NCBI GenBank assembly: GCA_015686845.1
Contig: JADPRS010000023.1
Coordinates: forward strand, 1-57,852
DNA: 57,852 nt
Direction of reading: 5' to 3'
DNA from: Lutibacter sp. B2
Lineage (GTDB): Bacteria > Bacillota > Clostridia > Peptostreptococcales > Thermotaleaceae
The notes under the pieces were generated by a model. That model ran no database searches and was not told the DNA's origin. It saw only the letters and a program-made list of their open reading frames with translations. Positions 16,271-23,866 of the stretch are shown piece after piece (within the stretch, counting starts at the first letter, position 1; the number at the start of each line of letters is the position of its first letter). The translations under genes and the position numbers were made by a program.

Positions 16271-17023
16271 ATGATTGATAATATTAAAGACTTGGATGAG
16301 TTGTTTGAGTATTGGAAAAATATTTGGAAAGAACGTAAGGACACTAATAAGTATGATATTAGTAAATATGTAAGAGATGGCATAGTAAATAGAGATGCGT
16401 GGGAAGAAGAAAACCGTAAAATCCTAATAATATTAAAGGAACCTAATGATGAACAAGGGGAAAAAACTTTATATAATGACTATGATTTATGCAATACATT
16501 ACATAAAGATAATAAAATAAAAAAAGAATATGCTACATGGAGAAATATATTTTTATGGGCCTATGGATTATTAAATACAACAAGAGAAAAAACAATTGAA
16601 TTTGAAGAAGCAAAAAAAAGATTAGATGATGGAAATTTTGATAATATTGCAATTTTAAATTTGAAAAAGTCTTATGGAACGGCAACATCCAATATGAAAG
16701 ATATTGAAGAATTTGTACAAAAGGATAAGGAACTGATACTAAAAGAAATAGAGTTGATAAACCCAGATATAATTATTACAGCTAATATAATGTATTTGGT
16801 TGAAATGATTTTACCAAAAGAACAATTAAATAAAACACCAAAATTATATGATTTTGAACATAAAGATTGGATAAATGAATGGAAAAATGAAAATAAGTCA
16901 GTATGTATAATAAAACATTATCACCCACAAGCTACAAGCTGTAAAGAAATAGAAGGGTTAAGTGACGAAATAAAATATAGAATTTGTTGTGAATGTTTTA
17001 GACAGTACTTACAAGTAATTTAA
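16271..17023 (+). CDS. uracil-DNA-glycosylase-superfamily-like protein
   Basis: A 250-aa protein with the order of elements seen in the UDG superfamily: an early strand and loop KILIILKEPNDEQG (near residue 50), a middle strand IAILNLKKSYGTA (near 125), DIIITANIMYL (near 167), and a late HYHPQA (near 217) where UDGs have HPS. UDGs excise damaged or modified bases; several superfamily branches are uncharacterised. The catalytic Asp/Asn of motif A is uncertain here, so activity is unproven. It lies 31 bp after the FtsZ-like gene with a good RBS, so the two probably work together. It could also be an unrelated alpha/beta protein. Confidence 0.5.
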   Translation: MIDNIKDLDELFEYWKNIWKERKDTNKYDISKYVRDGIVNRDAWEEENRKILIILKEPNDEQGEKTLYNDYDLCNTLHKDNKIKKEYATWRNIFLWAYGLLNTTREKTIEFEEAKKRLDDGNFDNIAILNLKKSYGTATSNMKDIEEFVQKDKELILKEIELINPDIIITANIMYLVEMILPKEQLNKTPKLYDFEHKDWINEWKNENKSVCIIKHYHPQATSCKEIEGLSDEIKYRICCECFRQYLQVI

Positions 17024-17200
17024 TATTAAAGAAACCGTAATGATTGATAAAGCAATTTAGTGGTGTGAATTTTTTTGAAATTATTTTTGCATCAAGTAAG
17101 ATATTTTTAACTTCCTATTATCCATATACTTAGTATTTTCCTGACGGAAGGGTAGAGAATATGCGAGTATTAGTTTGAACTATCTTGTACCTAATACATA
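17024..17200. other. island right-edge spacer
   Basis: TTAACTTCCTATTATCCATA at 17109-17128 is the last reverse-orientation copy of the recurring island motif. To its right the DNA changes to the Xre/FAD-tail repeat region. Confidence 0.4.
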
Positions 17201-17410
17201 TTGTATATGATAGATGTCAATAAGATGTTTCCAGTAGAAGGGGATTATAGGCATTTTGAGGGGCATTTTCATGCTTATTTAAAATCCTCATATAGGGATG
17301 AAGAAAAGATGATTATCATAAAAAAAGGAAAGCACCTTTTAGGGACTTGGAAGAGTATCTATTTTGGACCTAGAAGTAGAAACGTATTTATTAAGATCAT
17401 AGCAGACTGA
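17201..17410 (+). pseudogene. C-terminal fragment of a YjbQ/UPF0047 family gene
   Basis: About 69 codons matching only the C-terminal half of YjbQ-type proteins: DYRHFEG, AYLKSS, KGKHLLGTWKSIYF then GPRSRNVFIKI. Family members read LGTWQ.IYFCEFDGPR.R here; the four residues CEFD are missing, which is a deletion. No RBS precedes it. Full YjbQ proteins are about 135 aa. A shorter copy with the same internal deletion lies at 35452-35565, again next to a copy of the Xre module. Confidence 0.75.
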
Positions 17411-17418
17411 ACCTAATG

Positions 17419-17456
17419 AAAAAGCATATTGACTTTAAATGTCAATATGCTTTTTT
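17419..17456. terminator. bidirectional hairpin at the module's left edge
   Basis: AAAAAGCATATTGAC and its reverse complement flank TTTAAAT, with A/T runs on both sides. The Xre stop codon lies in the loop. The hairpin is conserved with base-pair changes in all five module copies. Confidence 0.85.
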
Positions 17457-17872
17457 ACCTTATCATAGCTTTTTCTATCTATAGTATAGATTTGTTTCTC
17501 CCAGCTGTTAATAGCACTAGCGCTGATACCTAAAATTTTACCAGCTTGTCTCAAACTCAAATGATGATTTTTTCTCCATTTTTTGATGATACTTGGATAG
17601 TCTGATAAAATGAATTTGAGATATTCATCATCACACAGGTAGTCCTTATCAATAATTTTTATCAATTTCAACAAAGCTTCTCTTGATGGTTGTGTTATTC
17701 CTAATTCATAATTGTTAATAGCACTTCTAGTCAGTCCAATCTTTTTAGCAAATTCTTCTTGTGTGAATCCTAACATTAACCTTTGTTTTTGGATTTTTTC
17801 TCCTAATGTCAGAGCTTTCTGATCCTTGTATAATTCTTTATAGAAGTTAAAGTTAAAGCTCTTGCTTAACAT
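17435..17872 (-). CDS. double-HTH Xre-family protein, module copy 1
   Basis: A 145-aa protein with two Xre-type helix-turn-helix units. One is near residues 22-70 (LGEKIQKQRLMLGFTQEEFA then SAINNYELGITQPSREALL); the other near 95-138 (IIKKWRKNHHLSLRQAGKI then SAINSWEKQIYTIDRKSY). Two tandem HTHs in so short a protein suggest binding to a two-part operator. The ATG lies only 12 bp from the divergent FAD-tail fragment. Other copies (23408, 35590, 51428 broken, 57175) differ mainly in residues around the first HTH, while the neighbouring FAD tail is nearly constant. Confidence 0.8.
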   Translation of the reverse strand: MLSKSFNFNFYKELYKDQKALTLGEKIQKQRLMLGFTQEEFAKKIGLTRSAINNYELGITQPSREALLKLIKIIDKDYLCDDEYLKFILSDYPSIIKKWRKNHHLSLRQAGKILGISASAINSWEKQIYTIDRKSYDKVKKHIDI

Positions 17873-17884
17873 TAATGTTGCAAT

Positions 17885-18184
17885 TTGGTGGGGGGGCCTG
17901 AAGCTATAGTTACAGGTAGTTTAGCAGGGCATAATAGTGTAAGATTATCAAAAGGAATTCCACTTTTAGAAATACCAGTTAACTTAGCTATTGGAGATTT
18001 AATTGCACATGAGAACGAGCAAAGTAAAACAGAGGATGGATTAAGAACGAGATATACATTTGCAGGATCACATTATTTTAAGAGAATGAAGGAGTTAGGA
18101 TTATATACTACAGATAAAGAGGTATTAAAGAAAAAAATTGAAAGAATGAATTTACTAAATATATTTGATGAAAAATTAGTGTGA
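17885..18184 (+). pseudogene. 3' fragment of a GidA/TrmFO-like FAD-dependent oxidoreductase gene, module copy 1
   Basis: About 99 codons, GGPEAIVTGSLAGHNSVR then PLLEIPVNLAIGDLIAHE and a tail ending NLLNIFDEKLV. This looks like only the C-terminal end of GidA/TrmFO-related FAD enzymes, where a G.EA..TG..AGHN.VR segment contacts FAD; the Rossmann FAD motif and the first several hundred residues are missing. The frame opens at a TTG with no RBS, 12 bp from the divergent Xre start. A G-run at the start varies (7 G here, 6 G in the 36-kb copy). The fragment is repeated five times and is better conserved than the Xre gene beside it. Confidence 0.65.
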
Positions 18185-18253
18185 AATATAAATAGAGTAT
18201 ATAAATAATTGTGTGCTAGAATCATCATAATGAAACGTTATGTTTGAAAAGAT

Positions 18254-18300
18254 GATATTACGATTGATTCATGAAAATGTTACGATCGTAATATCTTTTT
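18254..18300 (+). terminator. module right-edge terminator, copy 1
   Basis: GATATTACGAT and GATCGTAATATC pair across about 20 nt and are followed by TTTTTC. Also present at 24212-24258 (13-bp perfect stem) and 52021-52067, and degenerate at 36400-36447. Confidence 0.7.
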
Positions 18301-18314
18301 CTATTTTTGAATGT

Positions 18315-18384
18315 ATATAGATTGCATTAAATTTTTTACATTATATAAGTGAATACCTTAATCTACAAACACTGTTTATTTGAA
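18315..18384 (+). repeat. 70-bp sequence, inverted copy at 24451-24520
   Basis: ATATAGATTGCATTAAAT through CTGTTTATTTGAA. The reverse complement occurs with a few mismatches just right of module copy 2, so each module copy is flanked on its right by this sequence in opposite orientation. Confidence 0.7.
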
Positions 18385-18550
18385 ACTAAGATATATTCCA
18401 TTCTGAATATTATTTATGGAAAGATGAAGATTAATTAGTATAGATGGATCTAATTGCTTGAAGAAATTTATGATATAATTATATAAAGGGTAAAGAGAAA
18501 ATCAAGTTGATATAAATGTATAAGCGTTTATGCAAAAGAGGTGAGTAATA

Positions 18551-19122
18551 GTGGGAAATAATAAATTAATTAGAACCTTAGATGCAATAAGTTATGAAAC
18601 AAAATTAGGTAAGAATTTAAAAAATACGCTTAGAAAAGTGGAGAAAGAATTTTTGATGGAAGAACTTAAAAATTATAGGTTGTTTTTAAAGAAGAGAAGA
18701 AGATTATTAGATGATTACACATATAGAATTAAATCTATAAATCTTAAATATGACAGATATTATCCAAGTAAAGAAATAGGTACATGCTTCAATGATATAT
18801 TAGGAATTAGAGTTATCGTTGAAAGCTATAAAATAGATTTAAATGATTATAATATAAAACATGTAGATATGACAAATGGTAAAAAAAATGATGATGGATA
18901 TAGAGGTTACCATATTTACTATAAAAAAGTAATTATCACTATCCAGTAGAAATTCAATTCTTTACAGAAAGAGATTATACATTTAATATTTGGCTTCATA
19001 AATATGTATATAAATATGAGGATAATAAAATAGGTATAAAATTAAAGGAATTATATGATAAAGATATTATAAAAAATGAAGAAGATTTTAAGGAGGCATT
19101 AGAGAAATGTATTATATATTAG
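18551..19122 (+). pseudogene. RelA/SpoT-type small alarmone synthetase, frameshifted (copy 1)
   Basis: A (p)ppGpp-synthetase-type nucleotidyltransferase of about 190 aa if read with one -1 shift. Frame 0 (132 aa) has RIKSINLKYDRY, FNDILGIRVIV with the metal-binding Asp, and DGYRGYHIYY, then ends at a stop after the A6G run at 18933-18939. The -1 frame continues PVEIQFFTERDYTFNIWLHK, which holds the second catalytic Glu, and ends at 19122. The start is GTG with AGAGGTGAG upstream. The continuing frame overlaps the next ORF's ATG (19107), so the intact gene was translationally coupled to it. A synthetase followed by a small ORF resembles toxSAS toxin-antitoxin pairs. The shift may be a mutation or slippage at A6G. 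Confidence 0.75.
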
Positions 19123-19331
19123 TTAAAAACTTCAATTCAGTAGGATCGGTAGTGTATGGATCAAATGATTCTAAAGAAGTAGATATGATAGATGATTTAT
19201 TAAATTACAAATTAGAAGGCAAGGATAAGCAAGTTGTATTATTATCTAATTTAGGTATGTGGAAAGAATACGAACCGTTTAATATAGTAAATAGTGTTGG
19301 AGAATTTATTGACAAAGCTATTTTGAATTAA
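19107..19331 (+). CDS. 74-aa protein, candidate antitoxin of the synthetase (copy 1)
   Basis: Small acidic protein beginning MYYILVKNFNSVGSVVYG and ending FIDKAILN, with AAGGAGG 11 bp upstream. It overlaps the 3' end of the synthetase frame by 16 bp and is followed by a terminator, so the two genes form a bicistronic unit. In toxSAS systems the small neighbour neutralises the alarmone synthetase. That role is inferred from layout only; no antitoxin family was recognised. Confidence 0.6.
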   Translation: MYYILVKNFNSVGSVVYGSNDSKEVDMIDDLLNYKLEGKDKQVVLLSNLGMWKEYEPFNIVNSVGEFIDKAILN

Positions 19332-19356
19332 TTTTTTAAAAAGTCCCAATAGATGA

Positions 19357-19394
19357 GAAAAATAGGCTAAGGAAAAAACTTACCCTATTTTTTT
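19357..19394 (+). terminator. intrinsic terminator after the synthetase unit (copy 1)
   Basis: AAAAATAGG pairs with CCTATTTTT across a purine-rich loop, with a T-run. Confidence 0.65.
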
Positions 19395-19584
19395 ATGGAA
19401 TGAAATATGACTCCAAAATGGGTTAACGGCACGATATTTGCCAGAAATGGTATAAGAGATAGCCCAAAATTTGGATTTAAGGGTAGTCGTTTAGTTTACT
19501 AAAAATTACATAAACAAATTGAAAAGTTTACACGTAAAAATGTTAAAATTCACACTTGTGATCAATGTGACAACCACTACTAAA

Positions 19585-19650
19585 ATGAATAAAGCAGAAT
19601 TAGTTAAAAGCATGGCAGAAAAAACATTAAAAGAAATCGTGAATAAATAA
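19585..19650 (+). pseudogene. HU-like N-terminal fragment (copy 1)
   Basis: 21 codons, MNKAELVKSMAEKTLKEIVNK and stop. MNKAELV.S.AEKT is the typical N-terminus of the HU DNA-binding protein (about 90 aa), here fused by a deletion to a short tail. An upstream in-frame ATG at 19538 exists, but that segment is unrelated. Confidence 0.5.
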
Positions 19651-19679
19651 AAATAATGATCGTTGTCTAATCATAAGAA

Positions 19680-19715
19680 AAGAGCCTTAGAAACGATTCT
19701 AATGGCTCTCTTTTT
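19680..19715 (+). terminator. strong terminator (copy 1)
   Basis: AGAGCC-TTAGAA and TTCTAA-TGGCTCT form a long stem around ACGA, followed by CTTTTT. It suits an HU-type gene, supporting the view that one stood here. Confidence 0.8.
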
Positions 19716-19721
19716 AGTATC

Positions 19722-19976
19722 TTGATACTTAAATTTTATATGACGGCTTTTTCAGTGGCAACCATTACAGGGTGTGGAAAACATACCTTGAAATATCCTA
19801 ACGGAACAATTAAATATGAAGGAGGTTGGAAAGACAATCAAGAAAATGGTAAAGGTACATATTACTTTGAAGAGGGTACAGTTGCTTATGAAGGAGAATG
19901 GAAGGGTAAATATTTTGATGGTAATGGCAAGTTATATTCTCGTGATGGAAAACTAGCGTATGAAGGTCAATATTGA
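19722..19976 (+). pseudogene. short MORN-repeat lipoprotein, probably truncated (copy 1)
   Basis: 84 codons. A short hydrophobic stretch ends in TITGCGK, a lipobox-like site, then come MORN-type units YPNGTIKYEGGWKDNQENG, KGTYYFEEG and YEGEWKGKYFDGNGKLY. No RBS is visible and a strong terminator lies 7 bp upstream, so the promoter and probably the first residues are gone. It belongs to the same general repeat class as the membrane protein at 7335-9368, but the two are not close copies. Confidence 0.45.
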
Positions 19977-20047
19977 TGCGAAGGCTATCAGTGAACACAC
20001 ACAGCAACCCAAAAATGTAAGGATATATATGGCAGGCATGGGATGAC

Positions 20048-20501
20048 AAGGTCCATCATTTGGACTTGCTCTGGATGAGCAAAAAGAAAATGATCAAATA
20101 GATCATTCAAAAGAAATAACATTCTTTATGGAGAAAGAGTTAGTTGAAAACTTTGGAGAAATTACAATAGAATTTATGGGACAAGGATTTGTGTACAAGA
20201 AGGATACTGGACGGTATTAGGTAAAGAGAAGAAAGATGATTCGACAAAGGCTAACAAAGAGGATATACTGAAAAAGCTGAAAAAGGGGCAGGAGGTTAAA
20301 ATAGTTGACATTATTATTAAAGAATCTGAGACCACACCTCTTAAAAGAGCTAATTTTGATTCTGTTATATTGGCCATGGAGAACGCTGGGAAGCTTATTG
20401 ATGATGAGGAGCTGAGGGAGCAGATAAAGGGAAGTGGAATAGGGGATGGTGTCGCAAGAGTAGCGATATTAAATAAGCTTCAAAATATAGATAGGGAATA
20501 A
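20048..20501 (+). pseudogene. decayed type IA topoisomerase (TopB-like) 3' fragment (copy 1)
   Basis: The clearest part (about 20193-20501) reads YWTVLGKEKK, IIIKESETTPLKRANFDSV, ILAMENAGKLIDDEEL and GSGIGDGVARVAILNKLQ. It follows the C-terminal core of topoisomerase III (ETTPPKR..., MENA, GIGTxATRA.II.KL). A frame change near 20190 and the missing upstream domains show decay. A topoisomerase-type zinc-finger fragment at 27728 may be another piece of such a gene. Confidence 0.6.
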
Positions 20502-20714
20502 ATATAATTTTACCCCAAACAAAGGAATTTTTAAAATATAAAGACAATGGGATGGTTATTCTAATAAATGATGCATCATTAAATGAACAAATAAGAGGGA
20601 TATCTAAAACAAATAAAAAAGATGTACTTATATGATAGTGTAAAATTAAGGGAATAGAATGATACGCTACGGTTTTAGATAAAATCCGCAAAGTAAAGCA
20701 GGAGGGAATAAAGC

Positions 20715-22676
20715 ATGTCTTCAAGACTAAAAGAACTATTTAATTACCATAAAAAAGAAGAATTTCCAGTTGAATTGGCCGAATGGATTGGCCAAGTTTT
20801 TTACGATATTTTGCCAGAACACGGATATGAAGTCCGTGAGGAACAAATATTTACTGCTTTTCAACTTGCAGATGCAGTTTGCAATAAAAAAGTTCACTTA
20901 GCTGAAGCTGGACTCGGTACAGGAAAGACATTCGCCTACTTACTCACAGCAATCGCCTATGCTCGCTTCAGCGGGAAACCTGTAGTGATTGCATGTGCCT
21001 CCACAGCACTCCAAGAACAGTTGGCAGGGCTTAATGGAGATATTCAGACCCTTTCTCATATACTTGGACTAGAGATAGATGCACGAATGGCCAAGGACCC
21101 ACGTCAGTATATCTGCGATGCGCGAGTAAATGAATTTAGTAGTCTATTTGCCGAAAAATCAAATACAATGTCTGATGAGATTAATCAATGGTTAAGGAAA
21201 ACTAATCGCGGGGAACGTTCAGAAATGCCACTTGTATCGGATAGTGTGTGGAAGCAGATTGGGTGGGATGAGTCTATGTCCTGTGATCTGTGTTCTAGCC
21301 GTGGGTTTTGTAAACTTGTTAAGGCCAGGGAACATTATCGACATACCAGGGACTTAATTATTGCTGATCATGAAATCTTTTTTGATGACCTATGGACACG
21401 AGATGAACGAATTGCTGATGGTAAATTGCCTATCCTCCCTAGTTATTCGGCAGTCATTTTTGATGAGGGGCATAAAGTTATACTTCCAGCAGCCATGCGG
21501 GCAGGGCGACAAATTATTAAGGAGGATATAGATAACATTATCAGCGCCCTAGAAGAAATCCAGGGAGCTAGGGAATCCTTAATTTCAATTGGACTTGCTT
21601 TGGAAGAAGCTTGTTCTGATTTTTTTATAAAACTTAGTCATTGTGTGATTGCAGATAAGCGTTCAGATCGATTAGCACTTCGCGTAGAGGGTACACTACT
21701 TAAAGCAGCGGATACTTTTCATAAGGCTTTAGATCGTCTGCTCCTTGAGATACAAATCGAACAAGAACTATACCTAGAATCTCTACCTATAAGTTTGCTA
21801 CAAACATACGAAACTCAAATAGAAAGGGCAATGATGGCATTAGACAGATTCGGTACAAATAAAAGTAGGGATGTTATCACTTGGGTAGATCAACTGGATG
21901 GTAGCTTTTGGGTAGTTCCACGGAATTTAAGTAAAATGCTAGATATACATTTGTTTCAGAAGAGATTACCTGTGGTGTTTACCTCTGCAACCTTAAGCAA
22001 TGAAGGTGATTTTAGTTACTTTACACGTACTCTTGGGTTAAAAAAACCATCCTGCTCTACTGTTGGAAGTGCCTTTGATATTGAAAAACAAGTTGTTGTC
22101 TATTTGCCTGAGTGTTGGTCAAATAATTATGAAGATGTTAGGTTTTCCCTTGGCATTAAAAAATTAGTATCTTTATTAAAGCTAAATGGGGGGCGAGCGC
22201 TAGTACTTACCAACTCCCTAGATGAAGTTCGGAAAATTAGAAGGGGGTTGGAGGACTATCAGCTACCCTTTGAGGTTTTATGGGAGGATAGAGGAGAGCG
22301 GGGATACCTTGTTCGGAAATTTCGAGAGGAAGTGTCATCTGTACTGATTGGTTCTAGTTTTTGGGAGGGAATTGATGTGCCTGGCGAGGCATTATCCCTT
22401 CTTATAGTTTGGCAGCTTCCTTTTCCGTCTCTAGATCCTTTAATTGAAGTACAACGTAAAGAGGCAAAGGAAGAAGGATTTGACCCAATGATGACAGTAG
22501 ACTATCCTGAAATGGGGCTCATATTAAAACAAGGATGTGGTAGGTTAATTAGGACAAAGGATGACCGAGGGACAATAGTTATCATGGAGTCCGTAATAGG
22601 AGCCCCCTGGGAAAAAGTTGTTATGGGTGCGCTACCCCCTGGAGCCAGAATAAGAAAAATAGAAGACCTACTGTGA
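20715..22676 (+). CDS. DinG/XPD-like ATP-dependent DNA helicase (copy 1)
   Basis: A 653-aa superfamily 2 helicase of the DinG/YoaA/XPD group, expected to unwind DNA 5' to 3'. Visible motifs are Walker A AEAGLGTGKT near residue 62, a DEAH-type box FDEGHK near 252, VVFTSATLS near 423, SSFWEGIDVPGE near 550 and the arginine-finger motif GCGRLIRTKDDRG near 612. Four cysteines between Walker A and the DEAH box (ICDARVN and CDLCSSRGFC) are placed for a 4Fe-4S cluster. Unlike B. subtilis-type DinG it has no N-terminal exonuclease domain. GGAGGGAAT precedes the ATG. An identical gene lies at 54482-56443. Confidence 0.9.
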   Translation: MSSRLKELFNYHKKEEFPVELAEWIGQVFYDILPEHGYEVREEQIFTAFQLADAVCNKKVHLAEAGLGTGKTFAYLLTAIAYARFSGKPVVIACASTALQEQLAGLNGDIQTLSHILGLEIDARMAKDPRQYICDARVNEFSSLFAEKSNTMSDEINQWLRKTNRGERSEMPLVSDSVWKQIGWDESMSCDLCSSRGFCKLVKAREHYRHTRDLIIADHEIFFDDLWTRDERIADGKLPILPSYSAVIFDEGHKVILPAAMRAGRQIIKEDIDNIISALEEIQGARESLISIGLALEEACSDFFIKLSHCVIADKRSDRLALRVEGTLLKAADTFHKALDRLLLEIQIEQELYLESLPISLLQTYETQIERAMMALDRFGTNKSRDVITWVDQLDGSFWVVPRNLSKMLDIHLFQKRLPVVFTSATLSNEGDFSYFTRTLGLKKPSCSTVGSAFDIEKQVVVYLPECWSNNYEDVRFSLGIKKLVSLLKLNGGRALVLTNSLDEVRKIRRGLEDYQLPFEVLWEDRGERGYLVRKFREEVSSVLIGSSFWEGIDVPGEALSLLIVWQLPFPSLDPLIEVQRKEAKEEGFDPMMTVDYPEMGLILKQGCGRLIRTKDDRGTIVIMESVIGAPWEKVVMGALPPGARIRKIEDLL

Positions 22677-23392
22677 TATGCCTAAAACTCAACCTTAATG
22701 TGATTAGTTACCTAAATATATAAGAGAGGGATAGGGAAATTGGAATTAAATATATTGTGAATGTTTCGGTTGAGGTGAATTTTATATTGAACGGATTTTT
22801 GATTTAAGGATATTTTATCTGAGGTGGAGAGGGTATAATAAATTGGCAGAAGTAGACACAAAAATCATAGAATACCTATGATTTTTGTTTGATGTAAAAG
22901 AAAAAGATAGGATACAAAAATATAGAAGAAGAAAAGGAGATACAGTCTTACTAGAAGAAGGTAAATACTTGGATTTTTGTAATAAGGTATACAGGAATTA
23001 TTCAAAATGGTAGTATTGGAAATAAAGCTAAAATATGCTACATTGTTAGTGAAGAGGAGAAAACAGCTACAAGCATTAGAATAGTATATATTAAACTTAT
23101 CATAGATCAAATGATTATTGGCACAAAAGAAAAAAAATGATTTACAAACCTTGATTTAGGAGGATGATGGATATTTATTCAATGCACTAAGAAATTATTA
23201 GATCAAATAAATATCGCTGTTTGTCAAGAGAATTGTCGTGTAAACTTTTGCCATTCATAGTCATGTCATGTTTTGTTTTTTTATCTGATCTATTTTAGAT
23301 TTATACTGTACTTTTTAATACTCTTGTTATTTCATTGGTTGGATTTAATGGGATAGTGTTACGTAAATCCTAATTACATATGTTAGAGGTGA
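22677..23392. other. decayed spacer after the helicase (copy 1)
   Basis: Contains a hairpin at 22860-22888 (AAAAATCATAG/CTATGATTTTT, terminator-like) and about 50 codons of protein-like sequence ending IKLIIDQMIIGTKEKK near 23140, with no start. It looks like a gene remnant. The minus-strand open frame at 22865-23110 is its shadow. Confidence 0.4.
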
Positions 23393-23430
23393 AAAAGCAT
23401 ATTGACCTTAAACTTCAATATGCTTTTTCA
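23393..23430. terminator. module left-edge hairpin, copy 2
   Basis: AAAAAGCATATTGA / TCAATATGCTTTTT around CCTTAAACT. Preceded by TTAGAGGTGAAA, which also precedes the 51.4-kb copy, so this may be the left boundary of the unit. Confidence 0.8.
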
Positions 23431-23866
23431 GCTTATCATAATTTTTCCTATCTATCGTATAGACTTGCCTCTCCAAACTGTTGATAGCACTAGAACTAAC
23501 CTCTAAAATCTTGGCAGCTTGTCTCAAACTTAAATGATGATTTCCTCTCCATTTTTTGATGATATTTGGATAATCTGATAAAATAAATTCGAGATATGCA
23601 TCATCACACAAGTAGTCCTTATCAATAATTTTTATCAATTTCAACAAAGCTTCTCTTGATGGTTGCGTGATTCTTAATTCATAATTGTTAATAGCATTTC
23701 TAGTCAGTCCAATCTTTTTAGCAAATGCCTCTAGTGATAATCCTAATAGAAGCCTTTCTTTCTGAAAATTTCCCCCTATTGTCAAAGCTTTTTGATCCTT
23801 ATATAATTCTTTATAGAAGTTAAAGTTGAAGTTTTTCCTTAACATTGCAATTTGGTGGGAGGGCAT
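23408..23866 (-). CDS. double-HTH Xre-family protein, module copy 2
   Basis: A 152-aa version of the double-HTH protein; starting at the second ATG (23845, MLRKNFNFNFY) gives 145 aa, as in copy 1, and is preferred, because the first ATG would lie inside the divergent FAD fragment. It differs from copy 1 at about 25 positions, many in the first HTH (FQKERLLLGLSLEAFA versus IQKQRLMLGFTQEEFA) and in the second (VSSSAINSLERQVY versus ISASAINSWEKQIY). Such divergence in DNA-contacting parts suggests different operators. Confidence 0.75.
   Translation of the reverse strand: MPSHQIAMLRKNFNFNFYKELYKDQKALTIGGNFQKERLLLGLSLEAFAKKIGLTRNAINNYELRITQPSREALLKLIKIIDKDYLCDDAYLEFILSDYPNIIKKWRGNHHLSLRQAAKILEVSSSAINSLERQVYTIDRKNYDKLKKHIEV

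Larger units (their letters stand above)
18185..18550. other. spacer with terminator and repeat arm
   Basis: Holds the module's right-hand hairpin (18254-18300). Next comes a 70-bp sequence (18315-18384) found inverted at 24451-24520, then a probable promoter region for the synthetase gene. No ORF was seen. Confidence 0.5.

Noticed and set aside
20395-20724. Minus-strand 109-codon open frame (and its copy at 54162-54491)
   Set aside because: It is antisense to the topoisomerase-like remnant and the helicase leader; no start signal.
22865-23110. Minus-strand 81-codon open frame after the helicase (and its copy at 56632-56877)
   Set aside because: It is the antisense shadow of a plus-strand, protein-like remnant and has no RBS.
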